The notes under the pieces are model-generated. The model worked only from the letters and a program-made list of their open reading frames with translations, did no database searches and was not told the origin of the DNA. Positions 27,636 through 37,314 of a stretch of 64,000 nucleotides of DNA are shown piece by piece. The stretch's first letter is position 1. Each line of letters begins with the position of its first letter. Made by a program: the position numbers and the translations under genes. This stretch comes from an uncultured Collinsella sp. (GTDB taxonomy: Bacteria; Actinomycetota; Coriobacteriia; Coriobacteriales; Coriobacteriaceae): the NCBI GenBank assembly GCA_959019775.1, contig CAUEPS010000006.1, positions 18,389 through 82,388 on the forward strand, given 5' to 3'.

Positions 27636-29804
27636 ATGGAGGTGCTGGTTGTTGGCAATACCGCGTATGTTGACGACGACTTTTGTACCAAGGCGTTCCC
27701 CGGGGACCATGTTCAGATTGTAGCCGCCGACGATTCGCAGCGCGAGTCATCGCCCCACGGCTCGTGGAAAGAGTTGCTGCGCCACTTGGATCAGGCTTAT
27801 GAGTTCGACCGCGTGGTCTACCTCTCCACTTATCTCACTCCGCGTTCCGAGACATTTGGCGACATTGAGTTGCTGCGCTCTGTGTTTCGTGCCTGCATGA
27901 GCCGCCGCGTGCAGCTGCTGTATGTGGCGGGGCCTGCGGGCGCGGAGGGTGCTGGCGGCGCGGCGAGCAATGCCGATTCGCTTGATGCCACAGATGCTGC
28001 CGCCCAAACGGGTAAGGGCATTATCGCCCGCGCGGCCAATGATCTGTGCCGCTACTATGCCTCGCAAGACGATATCCAGGTCAAGATCCTGTGCACGCCC
28101 TATCTGTATACCGCCTCCGCGGCGCTCAACGACCCCTTCTTGGTGCCGCTGTTCGAGGCGTGCTCGACCGGGTCGGTGGCGCTCCAAGGTGCCGCGGACG
28201 CGCCGTTTCCCCTGCTGTGCGCGGAGGAGCTAGCGGTGCTGGTGCATCGCGTCTTTGACAGTTGGGATGCGACTTTTGAGACGCTCGACGTTGCAGATGC
28301 TTTCCATCGCACGACGGACGACTTGGGCGGCGCGCTCCAGGGTCTGTTCCCCGGGCTGTCCGTTGCCTATGGCGAGTCGACCGGCTATGCGTTGCCCGCA
28401 GGCGATGTCGCTCGCAAACGATATGGCTGGTTTCAGCGTTACGACCTGCTGCGCGATCTTTCGACCATCCACGCCCGCTGGGCTAACACCCGCACTAAAA
28501 AGGCCAATCCCTTACGTGCGGCCATCGATCGCATCCAGCTGCGCGCGCTGCCCATAAAATGTCTGGAGACGGGCTTCGCTTGGGTGCTGTTCGAGGTGCT
28601 GGAGCATCTGTTCTCCCAATCGGCCCAGCTCAACATGCTCGACTATCGTCTGCTCTATGTGGTCCTGATTGGCACGCTCTACGGGCTCGATTTTGTTCTG
28701 GTCGCCGCACTGCTGGCGTCGATTGGTCTGGCGGTGAGTTATTTTGCCCTGTACGGTTACACCTTTCAGGGCTTGTTCTATGAGCCTTCCAACTGGCTGC
28801 CGTTTATTGCGTACTTTGTGGTGGGTGCCGTGTGCGGCTATGTACAGCTGCGCAACAGCGAGGCAATTAAGGCGGAGCGTGACGAGAACGAGCTTGTTCG
28901 AAACCGCAATACGTTCCTAACGCGGCTCTATCACGACGCAATCGAGGACAAGCGTGCCTATAAGCGACAGATTGTGGGACGTCACGACAGCTTTGGCAAG
29001 ATATTTGCCGTGACACAGGAGCTCGACGTACTCAACCCGCGTGATATATACCGCAAGTGCTGCGAGCTGCTGGGCGAGATTCTCGAGAACGATTCGGTGA
29101 CAATCTACCATGTTTCGGGTGGGGCATTTGCGCGCCTGGTAGCGGCGAGCCCGGCGATTTCCAACAATGTGCCGCGCTCGCTCTCGCTCGACGACCTTGC
29201 GCCCGTGCTCCAAGGTGCGATCCCGGGTTTGTGGGTGAACCGCGCGCTGACGTCGGGGCTTCCGATGTTTGGCTATGCGATCGAGCGCGATGGAGCCCCC
29301 GCCGTGTTGATCTTTGTGCGTCACGTGACCGAAAGCCAAATGACCCTGTACTACCAAAACCTGTTCCGTATCCTATGCGGCTTGGTGGAAAGCGCGCTGG
29401 GACGCGCCTTCGAGTACGAGGCCGTGGCGCAGGATAAGCGCTGCGTTGCCGGCACGTGCGTACTCAACCACGATGCCTTTGGCCGGGAGCTTGCCGCCGA
29501 GCAAGCGCTTGCGGACAACAAGATGGGGAGCTTTTTGCTCCTGCGCGTGGTACCGGGCATGGAGCCTGTTGGCGAGCTGGTCGGCGCCATTGGGTCGGCG
29601 ATTCGCGAGAGTGACGCTGCGGGCCTGGTCGATGGCGACACGCTTTACCTGCTCATGCGACAGGCAACCGAAGCTGACCTGCCCGTTATTTGTGCGCGTA
29701 TGGCCGCCAAGCACATTACGGTGGAACCCGTCGACAGCGAGGATGTAGTGGCCCTGCTACAGCGCATCGCGCCCGCTGGCAACGGTGAGGGGGAGGCCGC
29801 TTGA
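27636..29804 (+). CDS. pelD: PelD-like c-di-GMP receptor with N-terminal SDR-like domain
   Basis: First gene of the Pel-type operon, 722 residues. The N-terminus (about 1-290) resembles a degenerate NAD-epimerase/SDR fold without an intact GxxGxxG. Then come about four membrane helices (305-400), a coiled stretch, a GAF domain (about 450-600) and a degenerate GGDEF domain (about 605-715). At the active-site position GGDEF is replaced by DGDTL (666-670), whereas the inhibitory-site RxxD is kept as RESD (657-660), exactly five residues before it. In Pseudomonas and Bacillus cereus, PelD binds c-di-GMP through this site to switch on polymer synthesis. ATG 27636 has AAGGGAAGGG upstream. Gram-positive pel loci with PelD are published, including in actinobacteria. 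Confidence 0.85.
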   Translation: MEVLVVGNTAYVDDDFCTKAFPGDHVQIVAADDSQRESSPHGSWKELLRHLDQAYEFDRVVYLSTYLTPRSETFGDIELLRSVFRACMSRRVQLLYVAGPAGAEGAGGAASNADSLDATDAAAQTGKGIIARAANDLCRYYASQDDIQVKILCTPYLYTASAALNDPFLVPLFEACSTGSVALQGAADAPFPLLCAEELAVLVHRVFDSWDATFETLDVADAFHRTTDDLGGALQGLFPGLSVAYGESTGYALPAGDVARKRYGWFQRYDLLRDLSTIHARWANTRTKKANPLRAAIDRIQLRALPIKCLETGFAWVLFEVLEHLFSQSAQLNMLDYRLLYVVLIGTLYGLDFVLVAALLASIGLAVSYFALYGYTFQGLFYEPSNWLPFIAYFVVGAVCGYVQLRNSEAIKAERDENELVRNRNTFLTRLYHDAIEDKRAYKRQIVGRHDSFGKIFAVTQELDVLNPRDIYRKCCELLGEILENDSVTIYHVSGGAFARLVAASPAISNNVPRSLSLDDLAPVLQGAIPGLWVNRALTSGLPMFGYAIERDGAPAVLIFVRHVTESQMTLYYQNLFRILCGLVESALGRAFEYEAVAQDKRCVAGTCVLNHDAFGRELAAEQALADNKMGSFLLLRVVPGMEPVGELVGAIGSAIRESDAAGLVDGDTLYLLMRQATEADLPVICARMAAKHITVEPVDSEDVVALLQRIAPAGNGEGEAA

Positions 29805-30706
29805 TCTCGCTTGTCGTTGCTGCCGTACTGCTATTAATTCATGCGCTGGTGTGTCTGGTGCTGTGGACGCTTATGAAACTGGGCCTGCTGCCGGTTCGTG
29901 GGCACATGCTTGCCGTTATGGTGCTCGTACCGCTGTGGGGTCCGTTGCTCGTGGCACTGCTCTCGGTGCGTAGCGCGGTGTTCGGTAACGCCCTTAAGGA
30001 CGTCACGCTGGAGACGCTGCGCATTAACGATGACATGCATCGCAGTATGCTCGTGCAGGGGCGCGAGGGCGATGATGGCGTGGTGCCGCTCGAGGAAGCA
30101 CTGATCGTCAACGACCCGGGCGACCGCCGCCGTCTGATGCTCTCCATGCTTACCGAGGATCCGGATGCGTATCTGGCACAGTTGCAGGCAGCAAAACTCA
30201 ACGACGATGTTGAGGTCGCGCACTATGCCGCGACGGCGGTGGCGCAGATTTCCAAGGAGTCCGACCTTAAGCTGCAGCAGTTGGAGCGCGCGTTTAAGAC
30301 CGATCCCAGCTCGCATAACCTGGATGCGTATTGCGACTTTTTGGGCGCCTATCTGGACTCGGGTTTGGCAGAGGGCCGCGTGGCACAGATTCAGCGTCAG
30401 CAGTATGCACGCTTGCTCGCGCGTCGTTGCGAACGCGAGGACGGGCCTGCGCTGCGCATTCGCTATGTCACGGCGCTGGCCGATGCCGGCGAGATTGATA
30501 AGGCAGAGGACGTCGCTAGCCAGTTGGTGATCGATGCGTCAGACGAGCAGGACGTGTGGATGCTCTGCTTGCGCTTGGCTGTGATTCGTCGCGATGGGCA
30601 GGCGGTACGGCGTGTAATCGACGCGATCGACAAGCAGCATGTGTATTTGAATGCCGAAAATCGCGAGAGGCTGGCATTTTGGCGTGAAGGAGAGGAGGCC
30701 CGATGA
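29801..30706 (+). CDS. pelE: PelE-like membrane/TPR-type protein
   Basis: A 301-residue protein with two N-terminal membrane helices (about 3-25 and 33-55) followed by a helical, TPR-like cytoplasmic region (about 100-295). That is the PelE layout: in Pseudomonas PelE joins PelD, PelF and PelG in an inner-membrane complex. TTG 29801 overlaps the pelD stop by 4 nt with GGGGGAGG upstream, and its own stop overlaps the next start (ATGA). Sequence conservation in this family is low, so the call rests on topology and position. Confidence 0.75.
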   Translation: MISLVVAAVLLLIHALVCLVLWTLMKLGLLPVRGHMLAVMVLVPLWGPLLVALLSVRSAVFGNALKDVTLETLRINDDMHRSMLVQGREGDDGVVPLEEALIVNDPGDRRRLMLSMLTEDPDAYLAQLQAAKLNDDVEVAHYAATAVAQISKESDLKLQQLERAFKTDPSSHNLDAYCDFLGAYLDSGLAEGRVAQIQRQQYARLLARRCEREDGPALRIRYVTALADAGEIDKAEDVASQLVIDASDEQDVWMLCLRLAVIRRDGQAVRRVIDAIDKQHVYLNAENRERLAFWREGEEAR

Positions 30707-32583
30707 GCGTGGTGCAACATATCCGCGAGCGTGCGGGCCATTTTCGCTGGATGGGGCTGCTCGTGGTGTGGGCGGTCTTTATCGCCATGGCTGCCGTACT
30801 GTTGATCGAGCGTGCCGGCGTGCAGTACAGCGCCGGGCAGCATAAGCTGGGCATGCTCGCTGCCAACGACGCGGTGCCGGCAAGCTCGGCGATGTTTGGC
30901 CAAAAGCCCACGTGCTTGGTTATTTCCGACTCGGGCCAAGATGGCGTCGAGGACGTCAAAGAGCAGTTTAACCAGATTCTGCTCGACATGAAAATTGCCC
31001 ACCGCGATGCGGATATTGCCACCGATGGTGTTGATGCGATTCCTTCCCTCACATCCTTCGACCGCGTCATTTTACTGATGCCTTCGATCGATGGGCTCGG
31101 TGCGCACCTCTCCGACATCATGAGCTGGGTGAGTGCCGGCGGTTCGCTGATGCTCGCCATGACGCCGGACAATTCGAGCTATCTGTTGGCAATCGGTCCC
31201 AAGCTGGGCATCGATTCTGCCGGCTATGAATATGCGACGGCAGAGAGCATCGTGCCGAGCGAGGACTTTATGATCGGCGGTGGACAGCGTTATGAGTTGT
31301 CGTATCCCTTCGATTCGTCGCTCTCGGTTTCGCTGCGCGAGACGGCCCACGTGTGGGCTAAAACTGGCGACACGGGTACTCCGCTTATTTGGTCGAGCGA
31401 TTGCGGCAGCGGCCGTACCGTGGTGTGCAATATCGGTATCTACGACAAGGTCATGCGCGGTTTCTATGCCGCGGCCGTGAGCCTGTTGGGCGATTCCACG
31501 GCCTATCCGGTCATCAATAGCGCGGTATTTTACCTGGACGATTTCCCGAGCCCCGTTCCTTCGGGCGACGGCACGTACGTCAAACGCGACTACGGCCTTT
31601 CTATCGCCGATTTTTATGCCAAGGTGTGGTGGCCCGACCTGCAAAAACTCGCGCAGCAATACGGCATTCGCTATACCGGCGTGATGATCGAAAACTACGA
31701 GGACGCGGTCAACCAGACCGAGCCCTCGCGTCAGCCCGATACCACGCAGTTCCGCTACTTTGGCGGTATGCTGTTGCAGATGGGCGGAGAGCTGGGCTTT
31801 CATGGCTACAACCATCAGCCGCTGGCGCTCTGGGATACCGACTATGGCACGTTGTACGACTACAAGACGTGGAAGAACAAAGAGACGCTCGTCGCATCGC
31901 TCAACGAGCTTATCGCCTTCCAGGACGAGGTGCTGCCCAATGCGCACGGCTCGGTCTACGTGCCGCCGTCGAATATCCTTTCGGCCCGCGCCCGCAAGAT
32001 TATTGGCGAGGACGTGCCGCGCATTAAGACCATTGCCAGTACGTATTTTGAGGATGGCACCGATCTGCCGTATGTGCAGGAGTTTGGCGTGGCGAGCGAT
32101 GGCATTGTGGAGCAGCCGCGTATTGTCTCGGGCGGCATGGTCGGCGATTCCTATATGCGCCTGGCCGCCGTGTCCGAGCTCAACATGCACTACGTGAGTA
32201 CTCACTTTATGCATCCCGATGACCTGCTGGATCCCGATCGCGGCGCCAAGGAGGGCTGGGAAGTCTATAAGGGCGGCCTGGTCAACTATCTGGACTGGCT
32301 TGCTACGTCCGCTCCCGACCTGCGACACCAGACGGGTTCGGAATGCTCGGGTGCCATCCAGCGTTTTTCGTCCGTGACGGTGAGCGTGGATACGAGCGAC
32401 GATGCCTGGACGCTCAACCTGGGCAATTTCCACGATGAGGCGTGGCTCATGTTCCGCGCCAATAACGGCGAGCCGGGCACGGTGTCCGGTGGCGAGATTA
32501 AACACCTGACGGGCGACCTGTACCTAGTCAAAGCGACGGACAAGACGGTGACCATTGCACGCAAGCAGGGTGGTGACAAATGA
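30703..32583 (+). CDS. PelA-type polysaccharide deacetylase (DUF2194)
   Basis: A 626-residue protein with one N-terminal membrane anchor (about 17-37) and an outward-facing body. Residues 50-250 form an alpha/beta glutamine-amidotransferase-like region; the deacetylase part follows with YLDDFPSP (D279, D280: catalytic base and metal ligand) and FHGYNH (H367, H371: metal ligands), as in CE4-like enzymes. In Gram-positive Pel loci this gene (PelA-DA) partially deacetylates the polymer outside the cell, making it cationic. ATG 30703 overlaps the previous stop. There is no hydrolase domain, unlike Pseudomonas PelA. Confidence 0.83.
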   Translation: MSVVQHIRERAGHFRWMGLLVVWAVFIAMAAVLLIERAGVQYSAGQHKLGMLAANDAVPASSAMFGQKPTCLVISDSGQDGVEDVKEQFNQILLDMKIAHRDADIATDGVDAIPSLTSFDRVILLMPSIDGLGAHLSDIMSWVSAGGSLMLAMTPDNSSYLLAIGPKLGIDSAGYEYATAESIVPSEDFMIGGGQRYELSYPFDSSLSVSLRETAHVWAKTGDTGTPLIWSSDCGSGRTVVCNIGIYDKVMRGFYAAAVSLLGDSTAYPVINSAVFYLDDFPSPVPSGDGTYVKRDYGLSIADFYAKVWWPDLQKLAQQYGIRYTGVMIENYEDAVNQTEPSRQPDTTQFRYFGGMLLQMGGELGFHGYNHQPLALWDTDYGTLYDYKTWKNKETLVASLNELIAFQDEVLPNAHGSVYVPPSNILSARARKIIGEDVPRIKTIASTYFEDGTDLPYVQEFGVASDGIVEQPRIVSGGMVGDSYMRLAAVSELNMHYVSTHFMHPDDLLDPDRGAKEGWEVYKGGLVNYLDWLATSAPDLRHQTGSECSGAIQRFSSVTVSVDTSDDAWTLNLGNFHDEAWLMFRANNGEPGTVSGGEIKHLTGDLYLVKATDKTVTIARKQGGDK

Positions 32584-34007
32584 GAATCTGCTTGGTGCTC
32601 GAGGGTTGCTACCCCTATGTGCACGGCGGCGTGTCCACCTGGATGCACGGCTATATACAGGCCATGCCCGAGCACGAGTTTGTGCTGTGGGTGATTGGCG
32701 CGCATGCTGCCGACCGCGGCAAGTTTGTCTACGAGCTGCCCGGCAACGTCGTCGAGGTGCACGAGGTGTTCCTGGACGATGCCCTGCGTCTTTCGGGCGA
32801 GCAGGAGGAGGTCGACTTCGACGACCGTGAGCGCGAGGCGTTGCGCCGTCTGGTTTCGCTCTCCAATCCGGACTGGGACGTGCTGTTCGACATTTTCCAG
32901 CGCCGTCACGTGCATCCGCTCTCATTTTTGCAGAGCCGCACGTTTATGGACATCTTCCGCGACGTGTGCCTGGCCGAGTACCCGTACACGCCTTTCGCCG
33001 ACGCCTTCCACACCATGCGTTCGATGTTGCTGCCCGTGCTCTATCTGCTGGGCAGTGAGGTTCCGGTGGCCGATGTGTACCACGCCATCTCGACCGGCTA
33101 CGGCGGTTTGCTCGCAAGTTTGGGCTCCAGCATGAATAACGCGCCGGCATTGCTGACCGAGCACGGCATCTACACGCGCGAGCGTGAGGAGGAGATCATT
33201 CGCGCCGACTGGGTGGTGCCCTCGTTTAAGGACCGCTGGATTCGCTTTTTCTACCTGCTTTCGGAGGAGATCTACCGTCGTGCCTTCCGCGTGACGAGTT
33301 TGTTCCACAACGCCCGCAAGACGCAGATTGATATGGGCTGCGATGCGGACAAATGCTTGGTCATCCCCAATGGCATCCAGTTCGATCGCTTTAGGGACAT
33401 TCCCTTAAAGCCCGATGACGGCTGGGTGGACATTGGCGCGGTGGTGCGCCTGGCGCCCATCAAGGACGTCAAGACCATGATCTATGCCTTCTTTGAGTTG
33501 CATGAGCGCCTGCCCAAGGTGCGCCTGCATATTATGGGTGGCGTGGACGACGAGGAGTACGGCGCCGAGTGCCACGCGCTGGTCGATACCCTAGGCGTGC
33601 GCGACCTGATCTTTACCGGCCGCGTCGACGTGGTCGAGTACATGGAAAAGCTCGACTTTACCATTTTGACGAGTATCTCGGAGGGCCAGCCGTTGAGCGT
33701 GTTGGAATCGCTGGGCGCGCGTCGCCCCTGCGTGACGACCGAGGTCGGCTGCTGTCGTGAGCTGCTCGAGGGCGCCCCCGGCGACGACTTTGGCGTGGCT
33801 GGATTCGTGAGCCCGCCCATGTATCGCAAGGGTCTGGCCGATGCCATGGAGCGCATGTGCGCGAGTCGTGCCCGCCGCCTGGAAATGGGGGAGCGCGGCC
33901 AGCGTCGCGTGGCGACCTACTACCTACACGAGCAGATGCTCGCCAACTATCGCGCGCTGTACGACGAGACGGCTCGCGCGTTCAATTTGCCCAAGAAGGA
34001 GGTGTAG
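32580..34007 (+). CDS. pelF: Pel polymerase glycosyltransferase PelF (GT4)
   Basis: A 475-residue cytosolic GT4. The family hallmark LEGCYPYVHGGVSTWMH opens the protein. LLTEHGIYTREREEEI and the donor-lobe SISEGQPLSVLESLGARRPC (with the GT4 ExxxxxE) are typical of PelF. PelF polymerises the Pel chain from UDP-HexNAc donors and hands it to PelG. ATG 32580 overlaps the deacetylase stop. No outer-membrane genes (PelB, PelC) are present, as expected for a monoderm organism. Confidence 0.95.
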   Translation: MRICLVLEGCYPYVHGGVSTWMHGYIQAMPEHEFVLWVIGAHAADRGKFVYELPGNVVEVHEVFLDDALRLSGEQEEVDFDDREREALRRLVSLSNPDWDVLFDIFQRRHVHPLSFLQSRTFMDIFRDVCLAEYPYTPFADAFHTMRSMLLPVLYLLGSEVPVADVYHAISTGYGGLLASLGSSMNNAPALLTEHGIYTREREEEIIRADWVVPSFKDRWIRFFYLLSEEIYRRAFRVTSLFHNARKTQIDMGCDADKCLVIPNGIQFDRFRDIPLKPDDGWVDIGAVVRLAPIKDVKTMIYAFFELHERLPKVRLHIMGGVDDEEYGAECHALVDTLGVRDLIFTGRVDVVEYMEKLDFTILTSISEGQPLSVLESLGARRPCVTTEVGCCRELLEGAPGDDFGVAGFVSPPMYRKGLADAMERMCASRARRLEMGERGQRRVATYYLHEQMLANYRALYDETARAFNLPKKEV

Positions 34008-34010
34008 CCG

Positions 34011-35555
34011 ATGGCCGGAATCGGTTTTGAGCTCAAGCGCCTGTTTAGGCGCAAGGGTCTGTTTGCCACGATGCGCGCCTATGGCTACGCCGGCATCGTG
34101 TGTACGGGCCCCATGCTGCTGGGCGTTCTGTTGCAGGTGGGTATTTTGGTGCTGTGCGGTCTGTGGGGCGTGGGACGCGCCAACCAGGATCTGCTAGTGT
34201 GCATGGTGACCTATACGCTGCTGGCGTCGCTTACGCTCACGAGCTTTTTCTCCATGCCGGTCACACGCTTTTTGGCCGACATGCTCTTTGCCGAGCGCGA
34301 CACAGAGATCCTGCCCTCGTTTTGGGGCTCCAATGTCATCATGCTCGTTGCGGGCACGGTGCTCTACGGCGTCTTTTTGCTGTTCTCAGGCGCCACGCTG
34401 CTGCAGGGGCTGCTGTGCCTGTGGCTGTTCAACATTATGATCGTTAACTGGAACGGCATGAGTTACCTCACGGCCATTAAGGATTACCGCGGTATTCTGT
34501 GCAGTTTTGCCGCGGCCATTGGCATGGCGTGCCTGTGTGCCTTGGCCGCGCTGGTGCTGGGGTTGCCGCCGGTCGAGGGCCTGTTGGCGTCAATCGCCCT
34601 GGGCTATGGCGTCATGCTCGCCTGGGACGTGGTGCTGCTGTACCGGTATTTTCCGCAGAGCGACCGCAGCCCCTGGCTCTTTTTGCAGTGGCTCGACCAA
34701 TTTATGCCGCTGGCGCTCACGGGCCTGTTTACCAACCTGGGGCTTTTTGCGCACCTGGTGATTATTTGGGCAGGGCCCATTGGCGTGCAGGTCAAAGGCC
34801 TGTTTTACGGCGCACCCTACCACGATGTGCCGGCGCTCATAGCGTTTTTGACGATCCTGGTCACGACCGTCAACTTTGTGGTGTCGGTTGAGGTCAACTT
34901 CTATCCGCGCTACCGCGACTACTACAGCCTGTTTAACGACGGCGGCGTGGTGGGCGACATCGTGGTGGCCGAGGAGGAAATGCTCGCCACGCTCAACCGG
35001 GAGCTGCGGTTTTGCGCACTCAAGCAGCTGTTTGTGACGGCAGCGGTCATCTCGCTCGAGACGACGGTGCTCTCGGCCCTGCCACTGGGCTTTAACAACC
35101 TGATGCACGGGTATTTCCGCACGCTGTGCGTGGGCTATGGCCTGTATGCCGTGGGCAATACGGTGATGCTCATCTTGCTGTACTTTACCGACTACAAAGG
35201 CGCCGTGCTTGCCTCCGGGCTGTTCGCGGGCGTGGCGGGGCTGGCGACCATCGCCTCGCTGTTCTTTCCGCAGCAGTTTTATGGCTTTGGCTTTTTGCTC
35301 GGCGCGGCGGTGTTTTTTGTTGTGGCCCTAATGCGGCTCGATACCTATACCGCCAACTTGCCGTATCGTATTCTGAGCCAGCAGCCCATTGTGGCGACCG
35401 ACAAGACGGGGCGCTTTACGGAGCTGGGCCGCTTGCTTGACCGTGCCGAACAGCGCTACGAGGAACTGCGTCTAGAGGGCGAGCCGCATGGTGCGTTTGA
35501 GCGCACGGTGGTTCGCGTGTATCGCAATCGTTGGGGAGGTCCTGATGACCGATAG
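34011..35555 (+). CDS. pelG: Pel export membrane protein PelG
   Basis: A 514-residue MATE/Wzx-like transporter with about twelve hydrophobic segments. The start MAGIGFELKRLFRRKGLF is the characteristic PelG N-terminus. It is thought to form the channel for the growing Pel chain together with PelF, PelD and PelE. It begins 3 nt after pelF and its 3' end overlaps the CotH gene by 11 nt. Confidence 0.95.
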   Translation: MAGIGFELKRLFRRKGLFATMRAYGYAGIVCTGPMLLGVLLQVGILVLCGLWGVGRANQDLLVCMVTYTLLASLTLTSFFSMPVTRFLADMLFAERDTEILPSFWGSNVIMLVAGTVLYGVFLLFSGATLLQGLLCLWLFNIMIVNWNGMSYLTAIKDYRGILCSFAAAIGMACLCALAALVLGLPPVEGLLASIALGYGVMLAWDVVLLYRYFPQSDRSPWLFLQWLDQFMPLALTGLFTNLGLFAHLVIIWAGPIGVQVKGLFYGAPYHDVPALIAFLTILVTTVNFVVSVEVNFYPRYRDYYSLFNDGGVVGDIVVAEEEMLATLNRELRFCALKQLFVTAAVISLETTVLSALPLGFNNLMHGYFRTLCVGYGLYAVGNTVMLILLYFTDYKGAVLASGLFAGVAGLATIASLFFPQQFYGFGFLLGAAVFFVVALMRLDTYTANLPYRILSQQPIVATDKTGRFTELGRLLDRAEQRYEELRLEGEPHGAFERTVVRVYRNRWGGPDDR

Positions 35556-37314
35556 GATGATATCGCGTCGCCGCTTGATTGAGGCGGCTGCCGGCACATT
35601 GCTGCTTTCGGGCTGCTCTTCGCAGGACGAATCCTCGACAAAAAAGACCAAGAAGCAAGGCAAGATTAAAAAGGCCGATGCGTCTAGCGAGACCAAACAT
35701 CTTCGCGACAAGGATGAGCTGTACGAGGTCTACGATGACTCGGGCATCGTATGCATGTACCTGACGGTCTCTCGCGGCAACAGCTCCGAGAATACCGATC
35801 ATAGCTGGGCCGAGATCAATACCTACTCGGTCTACGACTATGCCGACATGGGCGTGACGCGCTATCAGGTTATGGGCCTGCTGCAGCCTGGCGATGATAA
35901 GGGCCCCGTTGCTGGCGAGGTGGGCTATGGCGAGGAGGCACCCAACGCCACGGTGCAGGTGCGCGGCCAGACGTCGAGTACCTATACGCAAAAGAACTAC
36001 AAGGTGGAGCTCAAAAAGGGCAAGGGCACGTGGCGCCAGCAGCGCGCGATTGCGCTTAACAAGCACATGGGCGAGGGCATGCGCTTTCGTAACAAGATGG
36101 CCTACGATCTGATCCGTGGCATTCCCCAGATGATGGGCCTGCGCACACAGTTTGTGCACTTATGGGTGTGCGACCAGACCGAAAAATCTAACGACACCTT
36201 TGAGGACTACGGACTGTTTACGCAGGTCGAGCAGCTCAACAAAACGGCGCTCAAGGCCCACGGACTGGATAAGAACGGGCACCTGTATAAGGTGAACAGC
36301 TTCGATTTCCATCGCTTTGAGGACACTATTAAGCTCACCGATGACCCCGACTATAACCAGACGGCGTTTGAGGGCATGCTCGAGATTAAGGGCGATTCGG
36401 ACCATACCAAGTTAATCGAGATGCTCGATGCGCTCAACGACGATACGCAAAAGATCGACGATGTGCTCGACACCTACTTCGATACTGAAAACCTGGTCTA
36501 TTGGATGGCGTTTCAGATCTTGACGGGCAATTGCGACACGCAGAACCGTAACTGCTATCTGTACAGCCCGCTTAACTCCAAGGTTTGGTACATCCTGGAT
36601 TGGGATAACGACGGCATGCTGCGCAAGCTCGAGTTGAGCCTGACGGGATTCTCGGATTATGCGAGCTGGGAGCGCGGCGTGAGCAACTACTGGGGCAACG
36701 TGCTGTTTAACCGCGCGTTGCGCAGTAAGTCGTTCCGCAGCGAACTCGACCGTGCCGTCAAGGACTTGCGCTCGTATTTGACCGAGGAGCGACTGAGCAA
36801 GATGGTCGAGCATTATCGCGAGGTCACGGAGCCGCTCGTCTTTGCTGCGCCCGACCTGGAGAATCTGCCCGTGACCAAGGACGAATACAAGCAGATTGCC
36901 GCGGCGATTCCTTCCGAGATCGAGGAGAACTATAAGAGCTTTCGCGAGAGCTATAAAAAGCCCATGCCGTTCTACATTGGCGTGCCGCAGATCGATAACG
37001 GTAAGCTGCGCGTTAACTGGGACGCCGCGTACGACTTTGATGCGCGCGACATTCGCTATACCGTCGAGCTGGCGCGCGATTACGCCATTAGCGACGTGGT
37101 CTTTAAGGCCGAGGATGTGCTGCTGCCCGAGGTGACGTGCGACGCGCCCGACACCGGCCAGTACTTTGTGCGTGTGCGCGCCACCAACTCCGACGGCTAT
37201 ACGCAAGATGCGTTTGACTACTACGTGACCGATGACGGCAAGCAGTACGGCATGAAGTGCTTCTACGTGCAAGACGGCGGTAAGGTCGTGGAGGACACGT
37301 ATGAGGAGGGCTAG
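35545..37314 (+). CDS. CotH-family kinase, Tat-like lipoprotein
   Basis: A 589-residue protein starting at ATG 35545 (GGGGAGG upstream). The N-terminus has a twin-arginine-like SRRRLI, a short hydrophobic run and lipobox LLSGC, so the mature protein is probably a membrane-anchored lipoprotein facing outward. CotH kinase motifs are visible: VQVRGQTSSTY (R140 onward), LTGNCDTQNRN, and the metal site DWDND (D352, D354, D356). Spore-coat CotH phosphorylates serines of secreted proteins; the substrate here is unknown. The C-terminal 100 residues are fibronectin-III-like. It overlaps pelG and the VTC gene, so it belongs to the operon. Confidence 0.87.
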   Translation: MTDRMISRRRLIEAAAGTLLLSGCSSQDESSTKKTKKQGKIKKADASSETKHLRDKDELYEVYDDSGIVCMYLTVSRGNSSENTDHSWAEINTYSVYDYADMGVTRYQVMGLLQPGDDKGPVAGEVGYGEEAPNATVQVRGQTSSTYTQKNYKVELKKGKGTWRQQRAIALNKHMGEGMRFRNKMAYDLIRGIPQMMGLRTQFVHLWVCDQTEKSNDTFEDYGLFTQVEQLNKTALKAHGLDKNGHLYKVNSFDFHRFEDTIKLTDDPDYNQTAFEGMLEIKGDSDHTKLIEMLDALNDDTQKIDDVLDTYFDTENLVYWMAFQILTGNCDTQNRNCYLYSPLNSKVWYILDWDNDGMLRKLELSLTGFSDYASWERGVSNYWGNVLFNRALRSKSFRSELDRAVKDLRSYLTEERLSKMVEHYREVTEPLVFAAPDLENLPVTKDEYKQIAAAIPSEIEENYKSFRESYKKPMPFYIGVPQIDNGKLRVNWDAAYDFDARDIRYTVELARDYAISDVVFKAEDVLLPEVTCDAPDTGQYFVRVRATNSDGYTQDAFDYYVTDDGKQYGMKCFYVQDGGKVVEDTYEEG

